From the NCBI GenBank assembly GCA_963811905.1, contig CAWETK010000012.1, positions 1 through 64,000 on the forward strand: 64,000 bases of DNA, written 5' to 3'. Origin of the DNA: DATFVA01 sp963811905 (GTDB lineage: Bacteria; Bacteroidota; Ignavibacteria; Ignavibacteriales; Ignavibacteriaceae). Below the pieces are notes generated by a model. It was not told the DNA's origin and searched no databases. It saw only the letters and a program-made list of their open reading frames with translations. The position numbers and the translations under genes are program-made. Of this stretch, positions 27,182 to 36,512 are shown in pieces; the first letter of the stretch is position 1, and each line of letters starts with the position of its first letter.

Positions 27182-28650
27182 AGATCCAAATACTTGTCAG
27201 CCACTTCCCTATCGGAAAAATGTCTTCTTACTCCTTTAATCTCCTGATATGTTTCATGTCCTTTTCCTGCAACAAGAATAACAGCATCAGGTTCACTTCT
27301 ATTTATTGCCTGTTTAATAGCCTCTTCCCGGTCTTCAATTATTTCATAATTCTTTTTGGTAATTCCTGATTCTATTTCCTTAATGATGTCCATAGGAACT
27401 TCATTTCTCGGGTTATCTGATGTGATGAATACTTTTTTGCTCAGATCTGAGGCGATCTTTCCCATAACCGGCCGTTTGGTTTTATCCCTGTTTCCGCCGC
27501 ATCCGAACACAGTATATACCGGGTGCATATCCTTAACTATACTTTTAATTGCCAGCAGAGTCTTTTCCAGGCTGTCGGCATTATGCGAATAGTCAATTAT
27601 AACTTTCTTATCCCCTTTACCTGTCATTTCAAATCTGCCCGGTACCTGGGGAGTATTTTTAATACCCTTTACTGCTGTATCAGGATCAATGCCGAGCAGG
27701 ACCGCTACAGCAAATGCAAATGAAGCATTATATGCATTAAATTCGCCAACCAGCGATGTTGTTATTGTATAATTCCGTTTTTGGTTCTCAAGGGTGAATG
27801 AGGTACCATCGAGGTTGTACGAAATGTCTTTAATAATAAAGTCTGCACCCGGCATCTTACCTAGTGAATATAGAGGAGCCACTCTATTTTCGATGATTTT
27901 TTGGGAAGATTTATCATCAACGTTGTACACGCCGAATGCAGACAAACTCAGGTTATCAAATAATATTTTTTTTGCCGAAAGATAATTTTCAAAATTATTA
28001 TGGAAATCGAGGTGATCTGAGGAAATATTTGTAAAGACAGCCGCCGAAAAATTGAGACCATAAACACGTTTCAGTGCCAGTGAATGAGATGATACCTCCA
28101 TAACAACATAATTACATCCGCTGTTGTACATCTCAAACAGAAGCTCATTCAGGTCATTTGATTCGGGCGTCGTAAGCGAAGATTCTATCTTTTTATCTCC
28201 TATATAATTTGCTATCGTTCCTAATAATCCTGTTTTATTTCCTGCAGTTTCCAGGATACTTTTAATTATAAATGAAGTTGTTGTTTTTCCTTTAGTTCCG
28301 GTAATTCCTATCAGTTTTATTTTTTCAGATATATTCTTATAAAATCCTTTTGATATTTCAGCAAGTGCCGTTCTTGAATCTTTTACCAGTATCTTCGCTG
28401 TTTCTGTATGAAGAAAAATTTCATCGGGAACGGCATCATCATCTTCAAGTATTACAGCAAGAGCACCTTTATTAACGGCTTCATTTATAAACCGGTGTCC
28501 GTCGGCATTGAAGCCTTTTATAGCAACAAATACAGAACCTCTCGTAACTTTACGGGAATCATAGAAAATCCCTGTAACATCTTTTCGCTGAACATTTCCC
28601 GCTACCTGAATAACATGAACACTATTTATAAGTTCTGTCAGCTCCATCAA
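27178..28650 (-). CDS. murE: UDP-MurNAc-tripeptide synthetase, meso-diaminopimelate-adding
   Basis: The 490-residue ligase has the ATP loop GITGTKGKTTTSFI, S-S-H-S-L-A-L-K-R and the D-N-P-R motif in FITSDNPRNEVPM. D-N-P-R is the known determinant for meso-diaminopimelate rather than lysine, so this organism should have DAP-type peptidoglycan. The start is the second methionine option in MMELTELI. It overlaps ftsI and murF by a few bases. Confidence 0.96.
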   Translation of the reverse strand: MMELTELINSVHVIQVAGNVQRKDVTGIFYDSRKVTRGSVFVAIKGFNADGHRFINEAVNKGALAVILEDDDAVPDEIFLHTETAKILVKDSRTALAEISKGFYKNISEKIKLIGITGTKGKTTTSFIIKSILETAGNKTGLLGTIANYIGDKKIESSLTTPESNDLNELLFEMYNSGCNYVVMEVSSHSLALKRVYGLNFSAAVFTNISSDHLDFHNNFENYLSAKKILFDNLSLSAFGVYNVDDKSSQKIIENRVAPLYSLGKMPGADFIIKDISYNLDGTSFTLENQKRNYTITTSLVGEFNAYNASFAFAVAVLLGIDPDTAVKGIKNTPQVPGRFEMTGKGDKKVIIDYSHNADSLEKTLLAIKSIVKDMHPVYTVFGCGGNRDKTKRPVMGKIASDLSKKVFITSDNPRNEVPMDIIKEIESGITKKNYEIIEDREEAIKQAINRSEPDAVILVAGKGHETYQEIKGVRRHFSDREVADKYLDL

Positions 28651-30647
28651 TAAACAGCAGTACCATTAACCGAAATCTCTTTGCATTCCAGTTTACAAAC
28701 CTGACCTTTTTTAATTGCAGTGCCCGGGGCAAGGCTCTGTGAGACTACCATGCCTGTCCCGTTCATTTTATAGCTTATACCAAGTCTCGATAAAATTGAC
28801 ATGGCATCTTTAATATGATAATTACTAAGATCGGGCATAATTTTTTTGTCGATACAAACATCGATCAAATCCGGATCCGGTATATGATAGGAAGCATTTG
28901 TATAAACTACATTGTCATTCGAATTCTTATCAGATGCCGCAACTTTAAGGTCCTTATTTATTAACTGCTTATCTGAAGGTTTTAATAAACCCGGATCGTG
29001 TTCAATAATTTTTTGAGCTACATTTTTAAAAATAGGAGCCGCTGCAAGTCCTCCGTACCTTCCGACTTTGGGAGAATTCAATAAAATCAGGCAGACGATC
29101 TGCGGGTTATCCGCAGGAAAAAATCCAATAAAGGAAGAATTATAGTTTGCTTTCGAATAACTTCCGTCAACCAGTCTCTGAGATGTACCGGTTTTTCCGC
29201 CTACCGATAGTCCTTCTATCTTAGCATTCTTTCCTGTTCCGTTCTCAACAACTCCCACCAGCATTTTTCTCATCCTGAGGGAGGTTGATTCCGATATAAC
29301 TCTCCTTACCTCCCTGGGTGAACTAATCTCCACAGTCTTGCCATCCCTGCTTACTTCACGGGATAATATCTGGGGTTCGTACAAAACTCCGCCGTTGACA
29401 ATTGCGCAGTAAGCCGTAATCAATTGCAGAGGAGTCACCGCAATTTCATACCCGAAAGACATAAATGTTTTGGTCAGACTTCCCCATTCGTCCGGTTTTT
29501 TAAGCGTCCCTTTAACTTCACCCGGCAGGGAAACAGAAGTAAAATTTCCGAATCCAAAACCGCGGATATATTTGTAATATGATTCATCATCTATTCTCTG
29601 AACGAGCTTTGAAATCCCTATGTTGCTTGATTGTTCGATTATGCCCGCAACAGATAGATAGGCATGTTCGTGGGTATCGCTTATATAAACAGATTTAACT
29701 TTATACCTTCCATTCTCCACAAAAACCGTCTCGTTTTCTTTGCACAGATTCTGATCCAGAAGTGAAGCCAGGGTAAAGGATTTAAAAGTAGATCCGGGTT
29801 CATATGTGTCGGTAATGGCCCTGTTCCTTCTCTGATCATCAGAAAAATCCCAGTAATTGTTAGGGTCGTAATCCTCATCATTTGCCAGTGCAAGTATCTC
29901 ACCTGTATTTGGATTCATAATTATTCCGACACCGGAAGCAGCCTGATACTCCTTTACACCGGCCGATAATTCATCTTCAAGTATCGACTGGTAAGCTTTG
30001 TCAACTGTAAGATATATATTCATCCCTGGAACAGCAGGTTTAGTCTGTTCTTCCTCAACTGTGATCATATCACCTATGGCATCTCTTTCAACAATCATAG
30101 CTCCATCTTCACCTGAGAGTATTTCGTCAAAAGTTTTCGCAACTCCATTTACTCCGGTATAATTATTATTAACATATCCAAGAACGTGAGAAGCGAGATC
30201 CTTGTAGTAATAAACCCGGGTAGGATCATCCACCGAAAATACAGACGGCATTCTGAAGCTTTTCAACAGTATCGCTTTTTCTCCAGAGACTTTCTTTTCG
30301 AGGCAGACATTTTTTCCTTTGGTTTTCATCAGGTTGAGATAATAAGCTCTGGATTTTCCTAAAATCGATGAGAATTTATCAGCTATTTTAATTTTATCCG
30401 ATGCAGAGGTCATCCGCATATCGGCAAAGAAGGAAATATCATCCCTGTTGTACACCAGGAGAGAATTGTTCCTGTCGTATATAAGCCCCCGCTCAGCTCT
30501 TATTTTATCAACGGAAGTCTGCTGCCTTTCCGCATAATACCTGAGCTCTTCGCTTTTTACTATCTGAATATCAACAAGCTTGATAACCAGTATCACAAAA
30601 CTGATAAAAGCAAACAGGACTATAAGCAGCACTCTTCGGTTAATCAT
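28647..30647 (-). CDS. ftsI: Division-specific penicillin-binding protein (FtsI/SpoVD-like) with PASTA domain
   Basis: This is the septal transpeptidase that cross-links peptidoglycan with FtsW. The 666-residue protein has one N-terminal membrane helix (LLIVLFAFISFVILVIKLV), a dimerisation/pedestal domain and a transpeptidase domain with the active-site S-T-F-K, the S-S-N triad (E-Q-S-S-N-I-G-I-S) and the K-T-G-T-S box. One C-terminal PASTA domain (I-M-P-D-L-S-N-Y-H-I-K-D-A-M through G-Q-V-C-K-L) follows. A PASTA domain is more common in SpoVD/PBP2x-type enzymes, and it also occurs in this superphylum. Confidence 0.95.
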   Translation of the reverse strand: MINRRVLLIVLFAFISFVILVIKLVDIQIVKSEELRYYAERQQTSVDKIRAERGLIYDRNNSLLVYNRDDISFFADMRMTSASDKIKIADKFSSILGKSRAYYLNLMKTKGKNVCLEKKVSGEKAILLKSFRMPSVFSVDDPTRVYYYKDLASHVLGYVNNNYTGVNGVAKTFDEILSGEDGAMIVERDAIGDMITVEEEQTKPAVPGMNIYLTVDKAYQSILEDELSAGVKEYQAASGVGIIMNPNTGEILALANDEDYDPNNYWDFSDDQRRNRAITDTYEPGSTFKSFTLASLLDQNLCKENETVFVENGRYKVKSVYISDTHEHAYLSVAGIIEQSSNIGISKLVQRIDDESYYKYIRGFGFGNFTSVSLPGEVKGTLKKPDEWGSLTKTFMSFGYEIAVTPLQLITAYCAIVNGGVLYEPQILSREVSRDGKTVEISSPREVRRVISESTSLRMRKMLVGVVENGTGKNAKIEGLSVGGKTGTSQRLVDGSYSKANYNSSFIGFFPADNPQIVCLILLNSPKVGRYGGLAAAPIFKNVAQKIIEHDPGLLKPSDKQLINKDLKVAASDKNSNDNVVYTNASYHIPDPDLIDVCIDKKIMPDLSNYHIKDAMSILSRLGISYKMNGTGMVVSQSLAPGTAIKKGQVCKLECKEISVNGTAVY

Positions 30648-30972
30648 ACTTTTCTTTTAACTGGTTTTCAATATTTTCAATTTGTTCTTTATCTACCTGT
30701 ATCTTTAAGACCGGCGGGCCTCCTCTAATCATTCGAAGTTCTTTTTCTGCAATCTCTGTAATTCTTTCTTCTGAGGATAAGGACTGATGTTTAACCGTCA
30801 GGTTTACCTGCCAGTTGTTTTTCAGGTCAAGCTGTTTTTCGGCGAGTATTTTTTCTTTTGTAAGTTCTTCACACTTGAGTTTTATACCGACATAAAAAAG
30901 GATCAATACAATAAAAGAAGTAAACAGCAAAATGCTGAAAAATAAAAATGGTTTTGCTCCTTTTTTCTTCAT
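30640..30972 (-). CDS. ftsL: FtsL-like cell division protein
   Basis: The 110-residue protein has a short positively charged N-terminus, one membrane helix (FLFFSILLFTSFIVLILFYV) and a coiled coil. It contains E-E-R-I-T-E-I-A-E-K-E-L-R-M-I, the FtsL/DivIC hallmark. FtsL forms a complex with FtsQ and FtsB that activates FtsWI. Sequence identity in this family is low, so the call leans on size, layout and position between rsmH and ftsI, both of which it overlaps. Confidence 0.85.
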   Translation of the reverse strand: MKKKGAKPFLFFSILLFTSFIVLILFYVGIKLKCEELTKEKILAEKQLDLKNNWQVNLTVKHQSLSSEERITEIAEKELRMIRGGPPVLKIQVDKEQIENIENQLKEKYD

Positions 30973-31892
30973 ACTCTCTCAGCTGCTCTTAATTTTGCGC
31001 TCCTTGCCCGGGGATTGACCGAAGTTTCTTCCGGTGAAGGAACAACAGGTTTCCTGGTTAAAATATTCAGCCGCCTTTCCTTATCGCACTGACATACGGG
31101 ATATTCCTTAGGGCAGATGCAGTCAAGCATTTCATACTTAAAAGTTTCCTTCACAATCCTGTCTTCCAGTGAGTGGTAAGATATAATTACAATCCTTCCT
31201 CCTTTTTTAAGAAGACCGACGGATTTATCGAGGAAGGTTTTTAATACGCCTAGTTCATCATTTACGTAAATTCTAAGCGACTGAAAAATTCTCGATAAAG
31301 TCTTATTCTGATGCTTAAAAGGAATGACTCTTGTAATAATTTCCGCTAACTGAGAAGTGGTTTCAATTCGTGCTTCATTCCTTTTCCTGCAAATCTCTCT
31401 TGCCAATCTTCTTGAGTTTCTTTCCTCTCCGTACTTAAACAAAATATCAGCCAGGTCTTCTTCGGAGAAAGAATTAATAATATCTGCAGCGTTAACAACT
31501 TTTGATTTGTCCATCCTCAGATCCAGTTTTGCTTCTTCTCTGTAGGTGAATCCCGACTCAGGATTATCGAGCTGATACGAAGAAACTCCAAGATCTGCAA
31601 AAATTCCGTCAAAGAACCCGAAAGATTCTATCTTACTTATTATATCTATTTCAGAAAAATTAAAATTATAAAGCCTTGCCCGGTCATCTTTTATAAATTT
31701 GTCTTTCGAAAAACTGAACGCATTGTTGTCAACATCAGTGGCTGCGACGACTGCATCTTTATTCAGAACATTTAGGAACGCTTCTGTATGTCCGCCGAAT
31801 CCAAGCGTCGCATCAAAATAAATTCCCGATTTATCGGTAATCAGGTAATCAATTGTTTCATTCAGTAAAACAGGCGTATGATGAATCTTCAT
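30969..31892 (-). CDS. rsmH: 16S rRNA (cytosine-1402-N4)-methyltransferase
   Basis: RsmH (MraW) methylates C1402 of 16S rRNA. The 307-residue protein starts H-H-T-P-V-L-L-N-E-T, has the SAM-binding D-A-T-L-G-F-G-G-H-T motif, F-A-D-L-G-V-S-S-Y-Q-L-D and the late S-Y-H-S-L-E-D-R-I-V-K signature. Length and motifs are standard. It follows mraZ after two bases. Confidence 0.97.
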   Translation of the reverse strand: MKIHHTPVLLNETIDYLITDKSGIYFDATLGFGGHTEAFLNVLNKDAVVAATDVDNNAFSFSKDKFIKDDRARLYNFNFSEIDIISKIESFGFFDGIFADLGVSSYQLDNPESGFTYREEAKLDLRMDKSKVVNAADIINSFSEEDLADILFKYGEERNSRRLAREICRKRNEARIETTSQLAEIITRVIPFKHQNKTLSRIFQSLRIYVNDELGVLKTFLDKSVGLLKKGGRIVIISYHSLEDRIVKETFKYEMLDCICPKEYPVCQCDKERRLNILTRKPVVPSPEETSVNPRARSAKLRAAERV

Positions 31893-31894
31893 CT

Positions 31895-32329
31895 TTACGC
31901 CATAACTTTTGCTGCTATCTCTTCATAGGTTTCAGAAGATTGATCCAGGTACTCTTTATATCGCGCGGGATTCCATAGCTCAATCTTCTTCAATGCGCCC
32001 AGTACGAGCACTTCTTTTTCAATCATTGCATATTCAAGTAAGTTCGGCGGAATTAAAATCCTTGACTGAGAATCAAGTTTGTCTTCAGTTGCGTACTGAA
32101 GTATCATTCGTATAAATTTTGCTTCCTGAGGATTAAAAGGATTCAGGTCGATCAGCTTCTGTTCAAAGTGCTGCCATTGATCCATTGGATACACATCTAT
32201 ACAGTTAGCAGTACCCTGAGTCATTACAAAGGTATCATTAGCTTCGGGTGACAGCTGACGCCTTAATTTGGCCGGTATGCTAAGCCTTCCTTTGGAATCA
32301 ACTGAGTATGTGTACTGTCCTCTGAACAA
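31895..32329 (-). CDS. mraZ: Transcriptional regulator MraZ
   Basis: MraZ is the first gene of the dcw cluster and represses or tunes its own operon. The 144-residue protein has two AbrB-like SpoVT domains with the twin D-x-x-x-R motifs: SVDSKGRLSIPAKLR near residue 11 and LDSQSRILIPPNLL near residue 85. Its likely operator lies directly upstream. The start is the first ATG (MFRGQYTYS), typical of the family. Confidence 0.96.
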   Translation of the reverse strand: MFRGQYTYSVDSKGRLSIPAKLRRQLSPEANDTFVMTQGTANCIDVYPMDQWQHFEQKLIDLNPFNPQEAKFIRMILQYATEDKLDSQSRILIPPNLLEYAMIEKEVLVLGALKKIELWNPARYKEYLDQSSETYEEIAAKVMA

Positions 32330-32677
32330 ATTTTCAACCTTTTATGGAATAATTCACCACAATTCCCCACAACTCCCCAAAATTAACATAATTTAATCTG
32401 GAAAGTCAAGAAATTTTTTTCATTTTCACCACAAAAAGGAAAAGAAATTCAGTTGAAGCGCTGGTTTGTGATAAGCTTACTTCGTTTTTGCTCAGTTATT
32501 CCAAATGACATCTGAAAATTCAAGTCTGACCACATCCTGACAGAGCGAATACAGGGTCGCGAAAAATCTTTTCAAGTGAGCGAAACAACATATTATTGAA
32601 GAAGGGGTAAAATAACTTTAGTTTTGAATGATGTGGAATTTTCCATTAAGAGAAATAATAAATGACAGGTAAAAAAA
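32330..32677. other. Divergent intergenic region between mraZ and the prolyl oligopeptidase gene
   Basis: About 350 bases hold the promoters of two divergent units. Apart from the MraZ boxes at its left end I see no hairpin or repeat that stands out; promoter boxes could not be assigned with confidence. Confidence 0.5.
32351..32380 (-). promoter_or_regulatory. MraZ operator: three 10-bp spaced repeats
   Basis: Read toward mraZ, TTGGGGAGTT, GTGGGGAATT and GTGGTGAATT follow each other exactly every 10 bases, 22 bases before the mraZ start. MraZ proteins are known to bind direct TGGGN repeats separated by five bases, so this array is very probably the autoregulatory site of the dcw operon. Confidence 0.85.
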
Positions 32678-34816
32678 ATGCTGACAAAATTTTATTTGAT
32701 AATAGCAATACTCGGTATGTTTATGGCTGGCTGCAGCAATAACAAAAAGACAGAGCAGAACTTCCCCGCATCTCATAAAGATACCGTTGTAACCAACTAT
32801 TTCGGAACTCAGGTTGCCGATCCATTCCGATGGCTCGAAAATAATGATGCGCCTGAAGTCAGGCAGTGGATAGCCGATCAGAATAAATACGCTGACAAGG
32901 TTCTCGGCGGGTTCCCTGAAGGGAAAAAAATTGAGGAAAGGATTAAAGATTTAGAAACGACATCTGTTGAACAATATGGTCCGAAGATGATGAACGGGCA
33001 ATTGTATTTTATGCAGTCCACCCCCCCGCAATCCCAGGCAGTAGTTGCCACAAAAAAATGGCCGGATGGAAATACAACCGTACTTGTTGATCCTAATACT
33101 ATGGGGAGCAGCACTGCAGTAACAGGATTCTGGCCTTCCCCCAAAGGGAACTATCTTGCTTATGCAACCGCAGAAGGAGGAACAGAAGCGGCTACTATTC
33201 ATATAAGAGATATAAATTCGGATAAAGATTTGAGTGACTCTTTACTAAGCGCCGGGGGCGGGGCAACTCCTGCTGGTATGGTCTGGGATGCTGATGAGAA
33301 GGGACTGACTTATGTACGCCTCCCCATGCCGGGAACAGTACCCGATTCAATTTCCCAATTTAATGCAGTGCTCTATCACCATATCTTAAACCAGCCCCAG
33401 GAAAAAGATAAGCTAGTATTCGGCAAGAATCTCTCCAAAGTCGCAGAGTATATTTTCATTCCTTCAGAGGATGGAAGTCAGGCTGCAATGTTTGTTCATT
33501 TTGGTGACGGCAACCCTGATTACGTTTATATTAGGCAGAGTACAGAGGAGTGGAAACAGGTACTCGACACCAGTGCGAACGTAAGAGTGTCTGACGAGAT
33601 TAATTCGGGGGCGGCCTGGGATGCTGAGAATAACCTACTCCTGGTAGCTTACGGTGATGCTCCTCTCGGCAAAATATTATCTATCAAGAAAGATGGTTCA
33701 TCAAAAGTCGTTGTACAGCAGGGCGATTGGGCCTACAATTCTGTTGCTGCCATTCAGAATGGATTCCTGCTGATCAAGGTTAAAGGTCCGCAATGGAAGA
33801 TAGAGCAGTATGATGTACAGGGTAAACTTGTTAAAACCACAGGGCTCCCAGGTGATGGTATAGGGATAAATGCTGTAGCATCCTCACCAAATTCCAGCGA
33901 TGTTCTCATTACTTATTCAGGCTGGACATTTCCAGAGAAGTGGGATAAATATGATGCAAAGACAGGAGACCTCAATACTGTTTTTGAAGTAAAGCCTGCA
34001 GCCGATTATTCTAAAATCAAATACAGTGTGATTGAAGCAATTTCAAAAGACGGCGCAAAAATTCCTATGACAATCGTAAGAATGGACAGCGTCACTCCCA
34101 ACGGTAAACGCCCTACAATCGTTTATGGATATGGAGGTTTCGGGGTTACAAGGAAGCCGCATTTTATAGGACCATACCTCGTCTGGCTGGAAAACGGCGG
34201 AGTATTTGCTTTTACCAATCTGAGAGGCGGCGGCGAATATGGCGAAGGATGGCATGCTGCCGGTATGCTCGGCAAGAAACAGAATGTTTTTGATGATATG
34301 TATGCAGCAACCCAGGCTATGGTAAAGAACAACTGGACAGATAAAGAACACCTTGGAATTATGGGCGGATCAAACGGCGGCCTTCTGATGGGTGCACTGA
34401 TTACGCAGCATCCCGGGGCTTTTAAGGCTGTGGTCAGCTTCGTAGGAATTTATGATATGATCAGGAATGAACTTTTCCCTAATGGGCAATATAATATAAG
34501 TGAATACGGCACGGCCACAAATGCTGAGAACTTTAAGTGGCTTTATGCTTACTCTCCTTATCATCATATAAAACAAAACACGGATTATCCGGCTGTCCTC
34601 CTTGAAACAGGAATGAACGATCCGCGGGTAGCGTCGTGGCAGTCGAGGAAGTTTGCAGCTGCCCTTCAGGATGCCAATAATTCCGATAACCCGATAATAC
34701 TTTTAACAAGAATGAATGAAGGACACGGCGTTACTGCGTCTTTCAGTCAGCGCATTGGCAATTACGCAGCATCAATGACTTTCTTTGCCCACGAATTAGG
34801 ATTACAACTCAAATAA
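32678..34816 (+). CDS. Prolyl oligopeptidase family serine peptidase (S9A), lipoprotein
   Basis: The 712-residue protein begins with a lipoprotein signal (YLIIAILGMFMAGC). A seven-bladed beta-propeller follows, preceded by the family-typical D-P-F-R-W-L-E-N motif, and then an alpha/beta-hydrolase domain. The nucleophile serine is in G-G-S-N-G-G-L-L-M-G, the aspartate is expected in T-G-M-N-D-P-R-V and the histidine in N-E-G-H-G-V-T. It cleaves after proline in short peptides, and here is probably anchored to the envelope. The length matches S9A enzymes (about 700). It stands alone, divergent from the dcw operon. Confidence 0.93.
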   Translation: MLTKFYLIIAILGMFMAGCSNNKKTEQNFPASHKDTVVTNYFGTQVADPFRWLENNDAPEVRQWIADQNKYADKVLGGFPEGKKIEERIKDLETTSVEQYGPKMMNGQLYFMQSTPPQSQAVVATKKWPDGNTTVLVDPNTMGSSTAVTGFWPSPKGNYLAYATAEGGTEAATIHIRDINSDKDLSDSLLSAGGGATPAGMVWDADEKGLTYVRLPMPGTVPDSISQFNAVLYHHILNQPQEKDKLVFGKNLSKVAEYIFIPSEDGSQAAMFVHFGDGNPDYVYIRQSTEEWKQVLDTSANVRVSDEINSGAAWDAENNLLLVAYGDAPLGKILSIKKDGSSKVVVQQGDWAYNSVAAIQNGFLLIKVKGPQWKIEQYDVQGKLVKTTGLPGDGIGINAVASSPNSSDVLITYSGWTFPEKWDKYDAKTGDLNTVFEVKPAADYSKIKYSVIEAISKDGAKIPMTIVRMDSVTPNGKRPTIVYGYGGFGVTRKPHFIGPYLVWLENGGVFAFTNLRGGGEYGEGWHAAGMLGKKQNVFDDMYAATQAMVKNNWTDKEHLGIMGGSNGGLLMGALITQHPGAFKAVVSFVGIYDMIRNELFPNGQYNISEYGTATNAENFKWLYAYSPYHHIKQNTDYPAVLLETGMNDPRVASWQSRKFAAALQDANNSDNPIILLTRMNEGHGVTASFSQRIGNYAASMTFFAHELGLQLK

Positions 34817-34830
34817 TTTCCTATAATCAT

Positions 34831-34868
34831 CCCGGCTTCACATATTTATTATGATATTTGAAGCCGGG
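34831..34868 (+). terminator. Hairpin after the prolyl oligopeptidase gene
   Basis: A perfect 10-bp stem (CCCGGCTTCA / TGAAGCCGGG) with an 18-base loop lies 15 bases past the stop codon. A T-rich stretch begins about 15 bases later rather than directly, so its strength as a terminator is uncertain. Confidence 0.6.
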
Positions 34869-35316
34869 TGAGTTCTCTTCTCTTTTTATAAATCCTTTCT
34901 TTATAATCTCAAATAGTCTGCAAGATCTATTAGGCCTACGCTGCTTGGTTCGCACAAATTACCCCAAAAAGACGGCTTATGGGTTTTATTTAATAATTTA
35001 AGTGTATTTGAAGCCCTTATAGAGCGTATGTGAGACGTATGTGAGACGTATGTGGAACGTATGTGGGACGTATGTGAATCGAAGAAGGGATGGAGTTATG
35101 ATATTCAATCTGGTTTAGATGAGATTCGTTATTTAAAAAAATAGTATGGAATTCTCAGGAGTATTTGTTTTTTAGTCAGGAGGGTTTGAATTGATTTATG
35201 ATTAATAATCCAAAATTAAACTTCCGCTTTTTGTAGTATAATTAATGCGGCTTCACATTAAAAGAGCAATCTTTTATTAACACGAAGAGTTCAAAGATTA
35301 TAATAAGGAAGTAGGT
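34869..35316. other. Non-coding spacer with 11-bp tandem repeat
   Basis: No gene is visible. At 35024-35078 five units of an 11-bp repeat (GCGTATGTGAG, then ACGTATGTGAG, ACGTATGTGGA, ACGTATGTGGG and ACGTATGTGAA) run in perfect register. The remainder is AT-rich and featureless. Confidence 0.75.
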
Positions 35317-36069
35317 TTATTTTTGATGTCCCACTGAAATAAGAACTTCAAGAGGCTTAACCAATTGTTTATTACTTTCGGCTACGATATTAATTCCTAT
35401 AGATCTGAAGGCATTGAATATAGATCGTGCATATCTCGGCTGAGTCTCTATTCTATTGACTACTATTGAAATTCCTTCAACAGCTTCATTTCCGGCAAAT
35501 TCACCTATTCCTCCAGAATGATGGTATCCTGCTTGAATTAACAAGTCGGAAATACGTTTGGAATATTCAAATGCTTCTGCGTCACCGGCTATATACATGA
35601 CTTTAAAATCCCCCCTGGGCTCGTCTTTGAGAAAATCTACAAATTTATTTCTTTGCTCCGGCGTGATAACCCTTTGCGGTGTTAACAGGTTTGTTTGTTC
35701 TGATTGCCCGCCGGTTCTTATCGAAGTATCCCTTACTGGTTCAGATCCGTTTCTTTCATTTTTTTTAACGACTTTTCTTTTACTTTCTTTTTTAATTTTT
35801 GTATCATCTAAGCTGTAGCTTTCAACTTCTAAAGAATCCTGGCTTTGAGGACTCAGCTCACCGATTAAATTATTTATATTCCATTCATTATGTCCCGCAT
35901 TTAGATTTATAATCAATGTAATCAATGAAAGGATGAAGGGAACCAATATCCATCTTAATTTTATTCCGGGATCCCGGTATTTTCTAAATGCATTTATTAA
36001 CCCAAGTAAGAGAAACACCAGCGTCGCTAAAAATAAAACTAAGGATAAAAAAGGGGTCATAGTTATCAC
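35317..36069 (-). CDS. Membrane protein with C-terminal LytR_C-like domain, function unknown
   Basis: The 250-residue protein has two membrane helices within the first 60 residues, a charged linker with K-K-E-S-K-R-K-V-V-K-K, and a C-terminal domain of about 100 residues. That domain (D-F-K-V-M-Y-I-A-G-D-A-E-A-F-E-Y through P-L-E-V-L-I-S-V-G-H) looks like the small alpha/beta LytR_C-type domain found at the end of membrane-anchored proteins. No catalytic motif is seen. It stands between spacers and is not in an evident operon. Confidence 0.5.
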   Translation of the reverse strand: MITMTPFLSLVLFLATLVFLLLGLINAFRKYRDPGIKLRWILVPFILSLITLIINLNAGHNEWNINNLIGELSPQSQDSLEVESYSLDDTKIKKESKRKVVKKNERNGSEPVRDTSIRTGGQSEQTNLLTPQRVITPEQRNKFVDFLKDEPRGDFKVMYIAGDAEAFEYSKRISDLLIQAGYHHSGGIGEFAGNEAVEGISIVVNRIETQPRYARSIFNAFRSIGINIVAESNKQLVKPLEVLISVGHQK

Positions 36070-36260
36070 TAATATTCAGTTATATAAATAAAAAGAAATT
36101 TTGTTCTTATACCCGACAATCTGCATATCCGGAGCCGGAGATCTAATCGATAAAAAAATGTCTGTAACAGGAGGATGAATAGATCCAGCAACCGGGTTTG
36201 AATTACCCTGACCGGCGGTTTATTACTATGAATAAAGAATTATGCTAAGATGAATAAGAG

Positions 36261-36333
<73 letters not shown>

Positions 36334-36403
36334 TTTTAAAAATAAAAATGGCAAATGCAAAATAACCATTTACCATTTTATTATACAAGACGGTACTGAG
36401 TAA

Positions 36404-36499
36404 TTATCTTAATTTCTTCTTATGACGATTCTTTCTCAGTCTTTTTTTCCTCTTGTGTGTAGCCATTTTATGGCGTTTACGTTTTCTTCCACAAGGCAT
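36404..36499 (-). CDS. bL38/AURKAIP1-COX24-type micro-protein (31 aa)
   Basis: The minus strand encodes MPCGRKRKRHKMATHKRKKR plus L-R-K-N-R-H-K-K-K-L-R, 31 residues of which more than half are Arg, Lys or His. A clear ribosome site AGGAGT lies before the ATG. Sequence and length match the AURKAIP1/COX24 family (PF08213). That family includes the mitochondrial mS38 protein, and a Bacteroidota member is reported as a ribosomal protein (bL38). A role on the ribosome is therefore likely. It sits between a tRNA gene and a zinc-ribbon protein and is easily missed because of its size. Confidence 0.85.
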   Translation of the reverse strand: MPCGRKRKRHKMATHKRKKRLRKNRHKKKLR

Positions 36500-36512
36500 T
36501 ATTTACTCCTGT

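Noticed and set aside
36070..36260. Additional tRNA next to tRNA-Thr
   Set aside because: A stretch with ACCGGGTTTGAATTACC resembles a T arm, but no acceptor or anticodon arm can be formed.
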